The notes: generated by a model not told the origin, from the letters alone. Shown: positions 33,801 to 41,316, numbered from the stretch's first letter. The stretch: 64,000 bases of DNA from Nocardioides sp. IC4_145 (GCF_011250565.1 NZ_JAANMS010000013.1:1-64000); one strand, 5' to 3'. A program made the numbers and translations.

Positions 33801-33850
33801 AGGAGTCGACCGAGCCCAGCGCGGACGCCTCCGAGGAGGCCGCCGGGTAG
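30803..33850 (+). CDS. UPF0182-family large membrane protein
   Basis: A 1015-residue actinobacterial protein (Rv3193c-like, from memory). About seven transmembrane helices occupy residues 25-320. A very large extracytoplasmic domain follows, with conserved blocks such as PYIQTNIDATRAAYG and VHYLYGGIRLQ. A low-complexity Gly/Ser then Glu/Ala tail occupies the last 110 residues. GTG 30803 overlaps the PPA1309 stop. Function is unestablished; its constant place after the PDZ-Lon protease gene suggests cell-envelope quality control. Confidence 0.92.
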   Translation: MSELFADDPRDTPPPEREVPRRSRALVITAAVVVLAFFGLTTFASFYTDRLWFRGADYGSVFTTLFWTRTGLFLVFGALMAIVVGLNMWLAYRYRPAFRIPGSDQSGLERYREAVTPIRTWLLVGVALVMGVFAGTSGSGEWRNYLLWRNGNAFGTDDPYFERDIGFYVFDLPWLHFLVDFTMAVVVVALLAAAVVHYLYGGIRLQVSTDRLSGAAQVQLSVLLGIFVLAKGVDYYLDRFDLVTQGGELFTGMSYTDDHAVLPAKNILMGIALVCAVLFFLNVWRRTWILPSMGLALLALSAVLLGLVWPGIVQQFQVNPSQADKEEPYIQTNIDATRAAYGVADVEVEEYSSDPDLDVNIGTLDGGTASVPLVDPQLVRAAFEQRQQVRAFYSVAPVLDVDRYEINGEDRALVLGVRELDQDNLGDDSRNWSNLRTVYTHGNGIIAAYANQRPEDNSAQAEAGEEADEADSVSEADNVQWAEGSGPGQADLTEATGGYETRVYYGEQSPEYSIVGKADEDSPDVELNLPTPGAEDQGTVTTYEGDGDVAIGGFFNQLMYAVKFGEPNFLLSGRVNENSKILYNREPRDRVRKVAPWLTVDADAYPAVVDGRILWIVDGYTTTDRYPQAQRESLDEMTDDSLDTPGALRTIPTDEINYMRNAVKATVDAYSGEVTIYAWDEEDPILEAWSNAFPGTVTPKGEISEELMQHLRYPEDLFKVQRFQFARYHVTDPRDWYQDNNRWEVPEDPYTRGTLQPPYRLFVRNPGDTEETFALSSVFVPYNKDNLASFVSVDADASSENYGRMRVLQLPNEQTDGPGQVANAFATDPQIADLVADFNRSGARPVYGNLLTLPVADALLYVQPVYSIREITDSGFPILRYVLVRYGDEVGVGTTLRRALADLLGVSAGSAGSGSGNGSGGPDEPEGELTGTRGEQIAQLLEDAEDAFAAAQAALADGDLATYQERVEAAERAVARALVLSGQAAGSGEGSGEGSGDTDEESTEPSADASEEAAG

Positions 33851-33857
33851 ACCCCGA

Positions 33858-33887
33858 TTTGGTGGCTCTCCGCCCCGTGTCGTAACG
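33858..33887 (+). promoter_or_regulatory. Predicted promoter of the initiator tRNA gene
   Basis: TTGGTG (33858-33863), an 18-bp spacer and TAACGT (33882-33887) would start RNA about 7-8 bp before the mature 5' end at 33901, a normal arrangement for a single tRNA gene. Confidence 0.55.
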
Positions 33888-33900
33888 TTGGGTTCACCGA

Positions 33901-33974
33901 CGCGGGGTGGAGCAGCTCGGTAGCTCGCTGGGCTCATAACCCAGAGGTCGCAGGTTCAAATCCTGCCCCCGCTA
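33901..33974 (+). tRNA. Initiator tRNA-fMet (anticodon CAU)
   Basis: A complete 74-nt cloverleaf. The acceptor strand CGCGGGG pairs with CCCCGC, leaving the unpaired C1:U72 that marks initiators. The anticodon stem ends in three G:C pairs (GGG/CCC) around CTCATAA, another initiator hallmark. The T arm is GCAGG-TTCAAAT-CCTGC. The discriminator is A at 33974; CCA is not encoded. It is single, with its own promoter and terminator. Confidence 0.96.
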
Positions 33975-33982
33975 CACAGATG

Positions 33983-34013
33983 AACGGCCCGGACACGATG
34001 TGTCCGGGCCGTT
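33983..34013 (+). terminator. Terminator after the initiator tRNA
   Basis: AACGGCCCGGACAC (33983-33996) and its perfect reverse complement (34000-34013) flank a 3-base loop. It begins 9 bases after the tRNA end. A degenerate 15-bp direct repeat (GCCGTTCTGCGTTGC/GCCGTTCTGCTTTGC) overlaps its 3' side. Confidence 0.85.
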
Positions 34014-34193
34014 CTGCGTTGCGCCGTTCTGCTTTGCGCCGCCGCACCTGGGTCGACGGGCTCAGGTGAGCGGGCGCAGGCACAACCGATCGGTCCGATG
34101 CACCAGCGGTCGCGCGGCTTCGCGGGTATCGTCGAGGAATCGCGACGAGCCCGTGCGAGCGGGCGCCATGGGGTCGCGACGAGGGAGACCGTG

Positions 34194-36152
34194 ATGGTGC
34201 GTCGACCGAGAGCCCTCGTGGCCGCCGCGAGCCTCGTGCTCGCGGCGACGGTGCTGCCGTCCGTCCCCGCCGCGGCCGACCCGGTACTCCCCGGCACCGC
34301 GCGCGCGACGCTGCCGCCGGGGGACCGGTTGGCGTCGGACTTCCCGCGGATCGGCACGCCGCACGTCATGGACGGCGCCGTCCGGGGGATCGCGCAGGTC
34401 GGCGACCGAATCGTCGTGGTCGGCTCCTTCACCCGGGTGAGCCCGGCGGCGACGTACCACCGGCGGGGCGACGACCTGACCCGCCGGCACGTCTTCGCCT
34501 TCGACGCTCGGACCGGCGCCATCGACCGGTCGTTCGCGGTGTCGCTGAGCGGCGGTGAGGCCACGGCGGTGGACACCGACGGCACCCACGTCTACGTGGG
34601 CGGCGACTTCACCCGGGTCGACGGACGGGGCGGGCACGCGCGGCTGGTCAAGCTCACTCCGTCCGGCGCGGTCTTGCGCGCCTTCCGGGCGAGCGCTCGC
34701 GCCGCGGTCGAGACGCTCGTCGTGCGGGGCGGCCGGGTGTACGTCGGCGGCGCGTTCGACAGCATCCGGCACGGCGGCCGCGACGTCCCCCGCCGCGGGC
34801 TGGCCGCCCTCGCCACCCGGGACGGCGCGGTGCTCGGCGCGGTGCGCGTGCCGTTCACGGGCGTCCACACCACGCGGTTCGGGCGGAGCAAGGTCCGGCG
34901 GCTCGACGTCTCCGTCGACGGCTCGCGGCTGGTGGCCATCGGCAACTTCACGAAGGTCGGCGGCCGCTCCCGCCCGCAGGTCGCCGTGCTCGACCTGCGC
35001 GGCCGGCGGGCACGCGTGACGGGGTGGCGCGCCGAGCGCTTCGACGCCCGCCGCAACCGCTGCAGCCAGCGGTTCGGCAGCTTCGTCCGCGACGTCGACC
35101 TCGCGCCGAGCGGCACGTGGTTCGTCGTGGCGACCACCGGCGGGTACGGCGGGGGCGCGCGCTCCGGGACGCTCTGCGACACGGTGTCGCGATGGTCGGT
35201 GCACCAGGGACGCCGCCCGGCCTGGGTCGCCCACACCGGCGGCGACACCACGACCGGCGTCGAGGTCGCGCGGGGCGCGGTGTACGTCGGCGGCCACATG
35301 CGCTGGTTCAACAACCCGTTCGCGAAGGACCGGGCCGGGCCGGGCGCCGTGCCGCGGCCGGGGCTCGCAGCGCTGGACCCCGTGACCGGTGTGCCGCTCT
35401 CCTGGAACCCGGGCCGCGCCCGCGGGGTCGGTGCCGAGGCGTTCCTGGCGACCGCGGAGGGTCTGTGGGTCGGCAGCGACACGACGCTGCTGGCCGACCA
35501 GCGGCGGGGGCGGATCGCGCTGCTCCCCTGGGACGGCGGGCGACCGATCCCGCGGACGGCGCGGGTGCGCCTGCCCGGCGAGCTGTTCGTCGCGCCCCGG
35601 CGCGGCGAGCTGCGGCAGCGGCCGCTCCGCCGGGACGGCACGCCCAGCGGACCGGCCAGGCGGGTGCCGACCGGCCTGGACTGGTCGAAGGTCCGCGGGG
35701 CGACGTACGTCGCCGGCGAGCTCTACTACGGGTGGGCCGACGGCGGCCTCTTCCGCCGCAGGTTCGACCCGGCCACCGGCGATCTCGGGCCGCGGCGCGT
35801 GGTGCGCACGCGTCGCCTGCCGTTCCCGAGCAGGCGGCTGACCGGGCTCTTCCACGACCCGGTCAGCCACCGGCTCCACTACACGGTCGCGGGCGACCGC
35901 CGGGTGTACTCCCGCGCCTTCAGCGTGGAGAGCCACGTGCTCGGCGCGGTCGAGCAGGTCTCCGACCGCCGCGGGACGGGTCTGGAGCGGGCCGCCGGCG
36001 TGACCCTGGTCGGCGACCGGCTCCTCTACGGCTCCCGGGACGGCGCGCTGCGCTCGGTCGCTTTCCGCGGTGGGCGCGTGGTGGGCGCGCCGCGCCGGCT
36101 CAACGGCGACGGGACCTGGCGGGCCCGCGGGTTGTTCGTGCCGGGGAGCTGA
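34194..36152 (+). CDS. Secreted beta-propeller (DUF5122/delta-60-like) protein
   Basis: A 652-residue exported protein. GGGAG at 34183-34187 sets ATG 34194; the adjacent GTG 34191 is also possible. A signal peptide ends near residue 28 (PAAADP). Repeated blades read VVGSFTRV, VGGDFTRV, VGGAFDSI, IGNFTKV and VGGHMRW, the pattern of propeller repeats found in many Nocardioides surface proteins. There is no catalytic motif and no cell-wall anchor. Function unknown; likely an extracellular binding or scaffold protein. Confidence 0.8.
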   Translation: MVRRPRALVAAASLVLAATVLPSVPAAADPVLPGTARATLPPGDRLASDFPRIGTPHVMDGAVRGIAQVGDRIVVVGSFTRVSPAATYHRRGDDLTRRHVFAFDARTGAIDRSFAVSLSGGEATAVDTDGTHVYVGGDFTRVDGRGGHARLVKLTPSGAVLRAFRASARAAVETLVVRGGRVYVGGAFDSIRHGGRDVPRRGLAALATRDGAVLGAVRVPFTGVHTTRFGRSKVRRLDVSVDGSRLVAIGNFTKVGGRSRPQVAVLDLRGRRARVTGWRAERFDARRNRCSQRFGSFVRDVDLAPSGTWFVVATTGGYGGGARSGTLCDTVSRWSVHQGRRPAWVAHTGGDTTTGVEVARGAVYVGGHMRWFNNPFAKDRAGPGAVPRPGLAALDPVTGVPLSWNPGRARGVGAEAFLATAEGLWVGSDTTLLADQRRGRIALLPWDGGRPIPRTARVRLPGELFVAPRRGELRQRPLRRDGTPSGPARRVPTGLDWSKVRGATYVAGELYYGWADGGLFRRRFDPATGDLGPRRVVRTRRLPFPSRRLTGLFHDPVSHRLHYTVAGDRRVYSRAFSVESHVLGAVEQVSDRRGTGLERAAGVTLVGDRLLYGSRDGALRSVAFRGGRVVGAPRRLNGDGTWRARGLFVPGS

Positions 36153-36223
36153 CCGGGCGCGAGCGGCTGCTTCCGCGCGCTTCCAGACGCGCACGTAGCC
36201 GACCTCGACCGTCGAGGGGACCG

Positions 36224-36451
36224 TCAGCCAGGATCGCGGGCGGCGCGGAACTCGTGACGGAGAGCGGCGAGACCGCCCAGGACGGCGCCGGCGACGGCGC
36301 CGTGGAACAGGCCGTCGGAGAGGCCCTCGGCGAGCGTGAGGTCGTAGGCCGCGCCGACGATCAGCCCGCCGACGACGCCGATCGCGACGCAGGTCCCGAT
36401 GACGGAGAAGACGGTCGTGAAGAGCGAGCGCATGCCGGTCTGGTTCCCCAT
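36224..36451 (-). CDS. Small two-helix membrane protein, 75 residues
   Basis: ATG 36451 opens a 75-residue protein with two glycine-rich transmembrane helices (about residues 12-34 and 44-62) and a short basic tail. No family recognised. It is convergent with the propeller protein gene and divergent from the response regulator gene by about 155 bp. Confidence 0.65.
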   Translation of the reverse strand: MGNQTGMRSLFTTVFSVIGTCVAIGVVGGLIVGAAYDLTLAEGLSDGLFHGAVAGAVLGGLAALRHEFRAARDPG

Positions 36452-36546
36452 CGCGCCCAGGTCGACGCCCGGGCCGGCGGGGCGGTCGGGAGCTTGCCGA
36501 CGCCTGCTGTGCGGTCACCGGCGTCGGTGAGCGGATGTCGTTCCTC

Positions 36547-36562
36547 TTCAGCGGGGGTTCAG
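36547..36562 (+). promoter_or_regulatory. TTCAG direct-repeat box upstream of the response regulator
   Basis: TTCAG at 36547-36551 and 36558-36562 are spaced 11 bp apart, one helical turn. The same N6-spaced pair occurs upstream of the PepSY gene. OmpR-type regulators bind such direct repeats, so this is probably an autoregulatory site. Confidence 0.5.
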
Positions 36563-36606
36563 CGGCGGTGGGGGAGGATGGCGGCCCGCCCACCCGGAGG
36601 TGTCCC

Positions 36607-37284
36607 ATGCGCGTGCTCGTCGTCGACGACGAGGTGCGGCTCGCCCGTTCGCTGCGGATCGGCCTGGAGGCCGAGGGGTTCGCGGTCGACGTCGCGAACG
36701 ACGGCACGGACGGGTTGTGGCTGGCGCGGGAGAACACCTACGACGCGATCGTGCTCGACCTGATGCTGCCGGGGATCAACGGCTACCGGGTCTGCGAGAC
36801 GCTGCGCGCGGAGGAGGACTGGACGCCGATCCTCATGCTCACCGCCAAGGACGGCGAGTGGGACCAGGTCGAGGGGCTCGACACGGGCGCCGACGACTAC
36901 CTGACCAAGCCGTTCTCGTTCCCGGTGCTCGTCGCGCGGCTGCGGGCGGTGGCCCGGCGGGGCGCCCGCGAGCGCCCGACCGAGCTGGTGGTGGGGGACC
37001 TGCGGGTCGACCCGGCCGCCCGGCGGGTGTGGCGCGGCGAGGCCGAGGTCGAGCTGACCGCGCGGGAGTTCTCGCTGCTGGCCTTCCTCGCCCGGCACGC
37101 GGGCGACGTGGTCTCCAAGCGGCAGATCCTCGAGGCGGTGTGGGACGTCGACTTCGACGGCGACCCGAACATCGTCGAGGTCTACGTCCGGCACCTGCGC
37201 AACAAGATCGACCGGCCCTTCGGCCGCGAGGCGATCCAGACCCTGCGGGGGGCGGGCTACCGGCTGGCGAGCAACGGTGGCTGA
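36607..37284 (+). CDS. OmpR/PhoB-family response regulator
   Basis: A 225-residue regulator. The receiver has an acidic pocket (D7-D8), phosphoacceptor D51 (IVLDLMLPG) and the conserved LTKPF Lys. A winged-helix trans_reg_C domain follows from about residue 130, with the usual LTAREFSLLAFLARH and VYVRHLRNKID blocks. It is coupled to the kinase by an 8-bp overlap. TTCAG repeats upstream of itself and of the PepSY gene point to its regulon. Family members include CseB- and MprA-like envelope-stress regulators. Confidence 0.93.
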   Translation: MRVLVVDDEVRLARSLRIGLEAEGFAVDVANDGTDGLWLARENTYDAIVLDLMLPGINGYRVCETLRAEEDWTPILMLTAKDGEWDQVEGLDTGADDYLTKPFSFPVLVARLRAVARRGARERPTELVVGDLRVDPAARRVWRGEAEVELTAREFSLLAFLARHAGDVVSKRQILEAVWDVDFDGDPNIVEVYVRHLRNKIDRPFGREAIQTLRGAGYRLASNGG

Positions 37285-38683
37285 GGCGTTCCCCGGGGCC
37301 GCCCGAGCCGGGCGCTGGTCCGGCCGGGCCTCGGTCCGCCTGCGCACCACCGCCGCGGCCGTCCTCGTCGTGGCGGTCGCCCTGCTGCTCGGCGCGCTCG
37401 TGCTCGTCGCGATGGTCCGCGGCTCGCTGCGCGAGGGGGTGGAGGCCGGCGCCGAGCAGCGCGCCGCCGACCTGGCCGGCCAGGTCGAGGCCACCGGGCC
37501 GCCCGGCTCGGCGGAGCGGGACCAGGACGACGACGGGGACGACGGCGAGCCCGAGGAGCTGGTCTGGCAGGTCCTCGACGGCGACGGCCGGGTGGTCGCC
37601 GCGTCGCAGCCGCTCCGCGTCACGCTGCCGCGCGACGAGGACGAGGTGCGGCTGCCGGGGGCCGACGAGCCGTACGTCGTCGTGACGGAGGACGCCGACG
37701 GTGACGAGGACGGCGGCGCGGCGGCGTACGACGTCGTGGTCGCCGCGTCGCTGGAGGACGTCGAGGAGTCGACCGACGCGCTGGTCGCGCCGCTGGCGCT
37801 CGGCCTGCCCCTGGTGCTGCTGCTGGTCGGCGGCACGACCTGGGTCGTGGCCGGCCGCGCGCTGGCGCCGGTGGAACGGATCCGTCGCGAGGTCGAGGGC
37901 ATCACCGGCGACCGGCTCGACCGCCGCGTGCCCGAGCCGCCGGCGCGCGACGAGGTCCGGCGGCTCGCCGTCACGATGAACGCCATGCTCGCGCGGCTGG
38001 AGAGCGCCAGCGAGCGGCAGCAGCAGTTCGTCGCGGACGCCTCGCACGAGCTGAGGTCGCCGCTGGCGAGCATCCGGCAGACCGCCGAGGTCGCCCGTGA
38101 GCATCCCGGCGCGCTGCCCGAGGGGGAGCTCGCCGAGGCGGTGCTCGAGGAGTCCGCGCGGATGCAGCGGCTCGTCGAGCAGCTGCTCCTGCTCACCCGC
38201 GCCGACGAGGGCGCGCTGGTCCGCGCCCAGCGCGACGTCGACCTCGACGACCTGGCCCTGACCGAGGCCAGGCGGGTACGCCGTGCCGGCCTCGCCGTGG
38301 ACACGGCCGCGGTGGCGCCGGGGCGGGTGCAGGGCGACCCGCTCGCGCTGGCGCAGGTCGTGCGGAACCTCGTCGACAACGCCGCCCGCCACGCGACCTC
38401 CGCCGTCGCGGTGGCCGTCACCGACCACGGCGACGCGGTCGAGCTGGCCGTCGCGGACGACGGGACCGGCGTGCCCGAGGCGGACCGCGAACGGGTCTTC
38501 GAGCGGTTCGTCCGGCTCGACGACGCCCGTGCGCGCGACGCCGGTGGCAGCGGCCTCGGGCTGGCGATCGTGCGCGAGACCGTCGCCGCGCACGGCGGGA
38601 CGGTGGCCGTGTCGGCCTCCCCGCTCGGCGGTGCGCGGTTCGTGGTGCGGCTGCCGACGACGTACCGGGACCCGCGTTCCTGA
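37277..38683 (+). CDS. Sensor histidine kinase with acidic extracytoplasmic domain
   Basis: A 468-residue kinase. TM1 spans about 24-46 and TM2 about 170-192. The roughly 120-residue sensor between them is strikingly acidic (DQDDDGDDGEPEE at 82-94; TEDADGDEDGG near 137-147). HAMP follows, then H257 in VADASHELRSPL, then N, G1 and G2 boxes of the ATPase. The acidic runs suggest sensing of cations or cationic compounds, as in PhoQ, but this is inference. The gene end overlaps an inverted TTCAGG/CCTGAA motif. Confidence 0.92.
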   Translation: MAEAFPGAARAGRWSGRASVRLRTTAAAVLVVAVALLLGALVLVAMVRGSLREGVEAGAEQRAADLAGQVEATGPPGSAERDQDDDGDDGEPEELVWQVLDGDGRVVAASQPLRVTLPRDEDEVRLPGADEPYVVVTEDADGDEDGGAAAYDVVVAASLEDVEESTDALVAPLALGLPLVLLLVGGTTWVVAGRALAPVERIRREVEGITGDRLDRRVPEPPARDEVRRLAVTMNAMLARLESASERQQQFVADASHELRSPLASIRQTAEVAREHPGALPEGELAEAVLEESARMQRLVEQLLLLTRADEGALVRAQRDVDLDDLALTEARRVRRAGLAVDTAAVAPGRVQGDPLALAQVVRNLVDNAARHATSAVAVAVTDHGDAVELAVADDGTGVPEADRERVFERFVRLDDARARDAGGSGLGLAIVRETVAAHGGTVAVSASPLGGARFVVRLPTTYRDPRS

Positions 38684-38716
38684 ACGGACCTTCAGGAGCG
38701 TTCAGGGGAGGTTCAG
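38679..38716. promoter_or_regulatory. TTCAG box cluster upstream of the PepSY gene
   Basis: CCTGAA (38679-38684) and TTCAGG (38691-38696) form an inverted pair. Further TTCAG copies at 38701 and 38712 make direct repeats spaced 10 and 11 bp. The last pair has the same spacing as the pair before the response regulator gene. It ends about 59 bp before the PepSY start. Confidence 0.55.
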
Positions 38717-38775
38717 CGACCTCGGCGCAGGGTGGGACCACCCCCAGGCAGGACGACTCCGAGAGAGGTTCCACC

Positions 38776-39327
38776 ATGAACACCAGCAAGCTCCGCACCA
38801 AGCGCGTCATCGTCCCCGCGATCGCCACCGTCGCCGTCCTCGGCATCGGCGGCACCGTCTGGGCGACCACCGCCGCTGCCGACGGCACGGTCGACGGCAC
38901 CGAGCGGGACCGTGTCGCCGCCGCGGCCGTCGAGGCGGTCGGCAGCGGCGAGGCCGTCGACGTCGAGACCAGCGACGACCCGGGGGAGGCGTACGAGGTC
39001 GAGGTCCGCCTGCCCGACGGCGCCGAGGTCGACGTCGCCCTCGACGGGGACCTGGCCGTCGTCAGCCAGGACCGCGACGACGACACCGACGACGACGCGG
39101 ACGACCGTGACGACGACGCCGACGACCGCGCGCTCAGCGCTGACGAGCGGACCGCCGCGGGCGAGGCCGCGCTGGCGGCCGTGGGCGGCGGCACGGTCGT
39201 CGACGTCGAGGCGAGCGACGACCGGGGTGAGGCGTACGAGGTCGAGGTCCGCGACGCCGACGGCACCGAGTGGGACGTCGAGCTCGACGCCGACCTCGAG
39301 GTGCTCGACAAGCGCGCGGACCACTGA
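38776..39327 (+). CDS. Secreted PepSY-domain protein with acidic linker
   Basis: A 183-residue membrane-anchored or secreted protein. A basic start and hydrophobic helix (10-30) are followed by two PepSY-like repeats (about 45-97 and 124-177). Both read SDD..GEAYEVEVR then D.TE/AE.DV.LD. They are joined by a 20-residue Asp-rich linker (99-118). PepSY proteins next to OmpR-type two-component genes are common and often report on the kinase. Its promoter has TTCAG boxes, so it is the likely output and possible feedback partner of the upstream pair. Confidence 0.85.
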   Translation: MNTSKLRTKRVIVPAIATVAVLGIGGTVWATTAAADGTVDGTERDRVAAAAVEAVGSGEAVDVETSDDPGEAYEVEVRLPDGAEVDVALDGDLAVVSQDRDDDTDDDADDRDDDADDRALSADERTAAGEAALAAVGGGTVVDVEASDDRGEAYEVEVRDADGTEWDVELDADLEVLDKRADH

Positions 39328-39347
39328 TCGGCGCGGTCCCGAGCAGC

Positions 39348-39397
39348 GGGTCGTGTGCCTGGGGACGCACGCGAGCGCGTCCGGGGGCACACGACCC
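39348..39397. repeat. Nested inverted repeat between PepSY and glutaminase genes
   Basis: GGGTCGTGTGCC (39348-39359) and GGCACACGACCC (39386-39397) are perfect outer arms. Inner arms GGACGC (39363-39368) and GCGTCC (39377-39382) form a second tier. It could be the terminator of the PepSY transcript. Confidence 0.7.
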
Positions 39398-39423
39398 CCT
39401 TGCGTCCACGACCCCCTTGCGTC
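39391..39423 (+). repeat. 16-bp direct repeat, period 17
   Basis: ACGACCCCCTTGCGTC occurs at 39391-39406 and again at 39408-39423. The first copy overlaps the right arm of the inverted repeat, so part of the hairpin has been duplicated. Confidence 0.8.
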
Positions 39424-39480
39424 GTGCTGGGTCGTCGACGAGACCCGGCCGGCAAAGGCGCGGACCGTACGCTCCACGAC

Positions 39481-40410
39481 GTGGCCCTCGACCGTGACGA
39501 CCTGACCGCCTCCCTCGTCGCCGTGCGCGAGCGGCTGCTGCCGGAGTCCGGGGGCGAGGTGGGCGACCCGGCCGTCGAGGGCTCGGAGGATCGCTTCGGG
39601 CTCGCCGTCGTCACCGTCGACGGCGAGGTGTGCCGGACCGACGACGCGGACGTGACCTTCCCGGTGCAGTCCGTGGTCAAGCCGTGGGTGTACGCCGTCG
39701 CGCTGGCCGACCAGCGCGACGCGGTCCACGACGCGATCGGCGTCGAGCCGACCGGCGAGCCGTTCGACGCCCTGGAGCTCGAGCTCGAGACGGGCCGGCC
39801 GCCGAACCCGATGGTCAACGCCGGCGCGCTGATGGCGGTCTCGCTGGTCGCCGGCTCGGGGATCGACGACCGGGTCGCGCGCGTGGTCGACGTCTGCTCG
39901 CGGGCCGCCGGCCGCCGGATGCACGTCGACGAGGACGTCGTCGCCGCCGAGCTGGAGGGCGCCGACCGCAACCGGGCGCTGGCGCACCTGATGCGCGGCG
40001 GCGGCATGCTCCCCTGCCCGGTCGAGGAGGCCGTCGAGGTGCTCGCGCGGGTCTGCTCGATGCGGGTCACCGCCACCGACCTCGCGACGATGGCGGCGAC
40101 GTTCGCCGGCTGGGGGGTCCGCCCCGGGAGCGACGAGCGGGTCCTGCCCGGAGCCGTCGTCACCGAGGTGCTGAGCGTGATGGCGACGTGCGGGATGTAC
40201 GACGGCAGCGGCCGGTGGATCCACCGCGCCGGCATGCCGGCCAAGTCCGGGGTCTCCGGCGGGCTGATGGCCGTCGCCCCTGGCGTGCTCGGTCTCGCGG
40301 GCTGGAGCCCGCGGCTCGACGAGCAGGGCAACAGCGTCCGCGCCCTCCGCGCCGGTGAGCGGCTCTCCGAGGAGCTCGGGCTGCACCAGTTCGCCCCGCA
40401 CGGTTCGTAG
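39481..40410 (+). CDS. glsA: Glutaminase
   Basis: A 309-residue serine-dependent glutaminase that hydrolyses L-glutamine to glutamate and ammonia in the cytosol. The beta-lactamase-like Ser-x-x-Lys dyad is S64-VV-K67 (FPVQSVVKPW). The family blocks GRPPNPMVNAGAL and AGMPAKSGVSGGLMAVAPG are present. GTG 39481 was chosen because it follows the repeats directly and gives the normal length; a frame open upstream to 39355 would translate the repeats. No neighbours of the same pathway. Confidence 0.9.
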   Translation: MALDRDDLTASLVAVRERLLPESGGEVGDPAVEGSEDRFGLAVVTVDGEVCRTDDADVTFPVQSVVKPWVYAVALADQRDAVHDAIGVEPTGEPFDALELELETGRPPNPMVNAGALMAVSLVAGSGIDDRVARVVDVCSRAAGRRMHVDEDVVAAELEGADRNRALAHLMRGGGMLPCPVEEAVEVLARVCSMRVTATDLATMAATFAGWGVRPGSDERVLPGAVVTEVLSVMATCGMYDGSGRWIHRAGMPAKSGVSGGLMAVAPGVLGLAGWSPRLDEQGNSVRALRAGERLSEELGLHQFAPHGS

Positions 40411-40464
40411 CCGGACCGCCCGGGCGGCCGGCCGGCCGCGGCGAGGTCACCACCCGTCCGCCGC

Positions 40465-41004
40465 TCAGCCCCGCGGCGCACGCCGCCGGCGCACCAGCCA
40501 CACCGCCGCGCCGCCGGCGGCGACGACCGCCGCGGTCGACCCGGCCAGCACGGCCGGGGCGTCGAACGGCGCACCGGTGGCCGTCCCGGACCGCTCCCAG
40601 GCCGACCCGTGCCCGGAGACGACCCACGCGTTGCACGGGTTGACCCGCCACTCGCCGTCCTGCTCGTAGGGCGCGAACAGCCAGGTCCGGTCGGAGCGGT
40701 AGCCGTCGGCGAGCCCGTCGTCCTCGCGCGGCCACACGCCGTACTCGGGGATCTCGACGACCAGGCGCACGGTCCCGCTGTCGGGGTCCACGGGCGGCTC
40801 GCTGCGGCGTACCTCGGACACCTCGACCTCGAGCGCGCCGTCGTCGGTGTCCACCACCCGGCCGGTGAAGAGGACCGTCGCGTCGGCCACGACCCGTTCG
40901 CGGCCCACGCAGGACAACGCCTCGGCCGGGATGGCCACGGCGGCGAGGCCGACCGGGGTGGCGGCGAGGAGCGCGAGGGCGGCGAGGGGGCGCGCGGACG
41001 GCAT
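40465..41004 (-). CDS. Secreted protein with C-terminal membrane anchor
   Basis: A 179-residue exported protein. A signal peptide ends near residue 29 (AEALS). The mature part has two cysteines (about residues 32 and 122) likely joined by a disulfide. A C-terminal transmembrane helix ends in RRRRAPRG, a sorting-stop pattern. The VVADATVLFTGRVVDT segment resembles the beta barrel of TIMP/NTR-like domains, but weakly. ATG 41004 is clear. Its 5' end lies next to the GGT remnant on the other strand. Function unknown. Confidence 0.75.
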   Translation of the reverse strand: MPSARPLAALALLAATPVGLAAVAIPAEALSCVGRERVVADATVLFTGRVVDTDDGALEVEVSEVRRSEPPVDPDSGTVRLVVEIPEYGVWPREDDGLADGYRSDRTWLFAPYEQDGEWRVNPCNAWVVSGHGSAWERSGTATGAPFDAPAVLAGSTAAVVAAGGAAVWLVRRRRAPRG

Positions 41005-41015
41005 GCCGGTCCGAC

Positions 41016-41303
41016 GTGCGGGACGGTCGGCGGGTTCCCACGCCCGGCGGCGACGTGCAGGCGCAGACCAACGTGCAGGTGCTGCTCAACATCCTGGTGT
41101 GGGGGATGGACCTGCAGGAGGCGGTCGAGGCGCCGCTCCACGACGCGCTGCACGAGGCGCTCGAGGACCGGGGCTACGAGGTCGAGCGGGTCGACCGCTG
41201 GGACCACGTGCTCGGCGGCGCCGGCATCGTCCGGCGGCAGCCGGGCGGGCGCGTCCAGGCCGGCGCCGACCCGCACGAGAGCACCACGGCGTTCGTGCGC
41301 TGA
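41016..41303 (+). pseudogene. Remnant of a gamma-glutamyltransferase C-terminus
   Basis: The 95-codon frame contains TPGGDVQAQTNVQVLLN and then GMDLQEAVEAP, which strongly resemble the end of the small subunit of gamma-glutamyltransferases (about 530-600 residues). The catalytic Thr region and the whole large subunit are missing. The segment after EAP, which should hold about 30 more residues before the RGYEVE-like helix, is shortened. It is therefore a truncated and internally deleted relic. It ends 13 bp from the lacI-type gene. It may mark the edge where the rhamnose island was inserted. Confidence 0.65.
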
Positions 41304-41316
41304 GCCCCGGCGCCGG

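Noticed and set aside
29804..33937. 1377-codon minus-strand frame across the UPF0182 gene
   Set aside because: Mirror of a conserved membrane protein gene; valine/leucine/arginine-rich with no motif or start signal.
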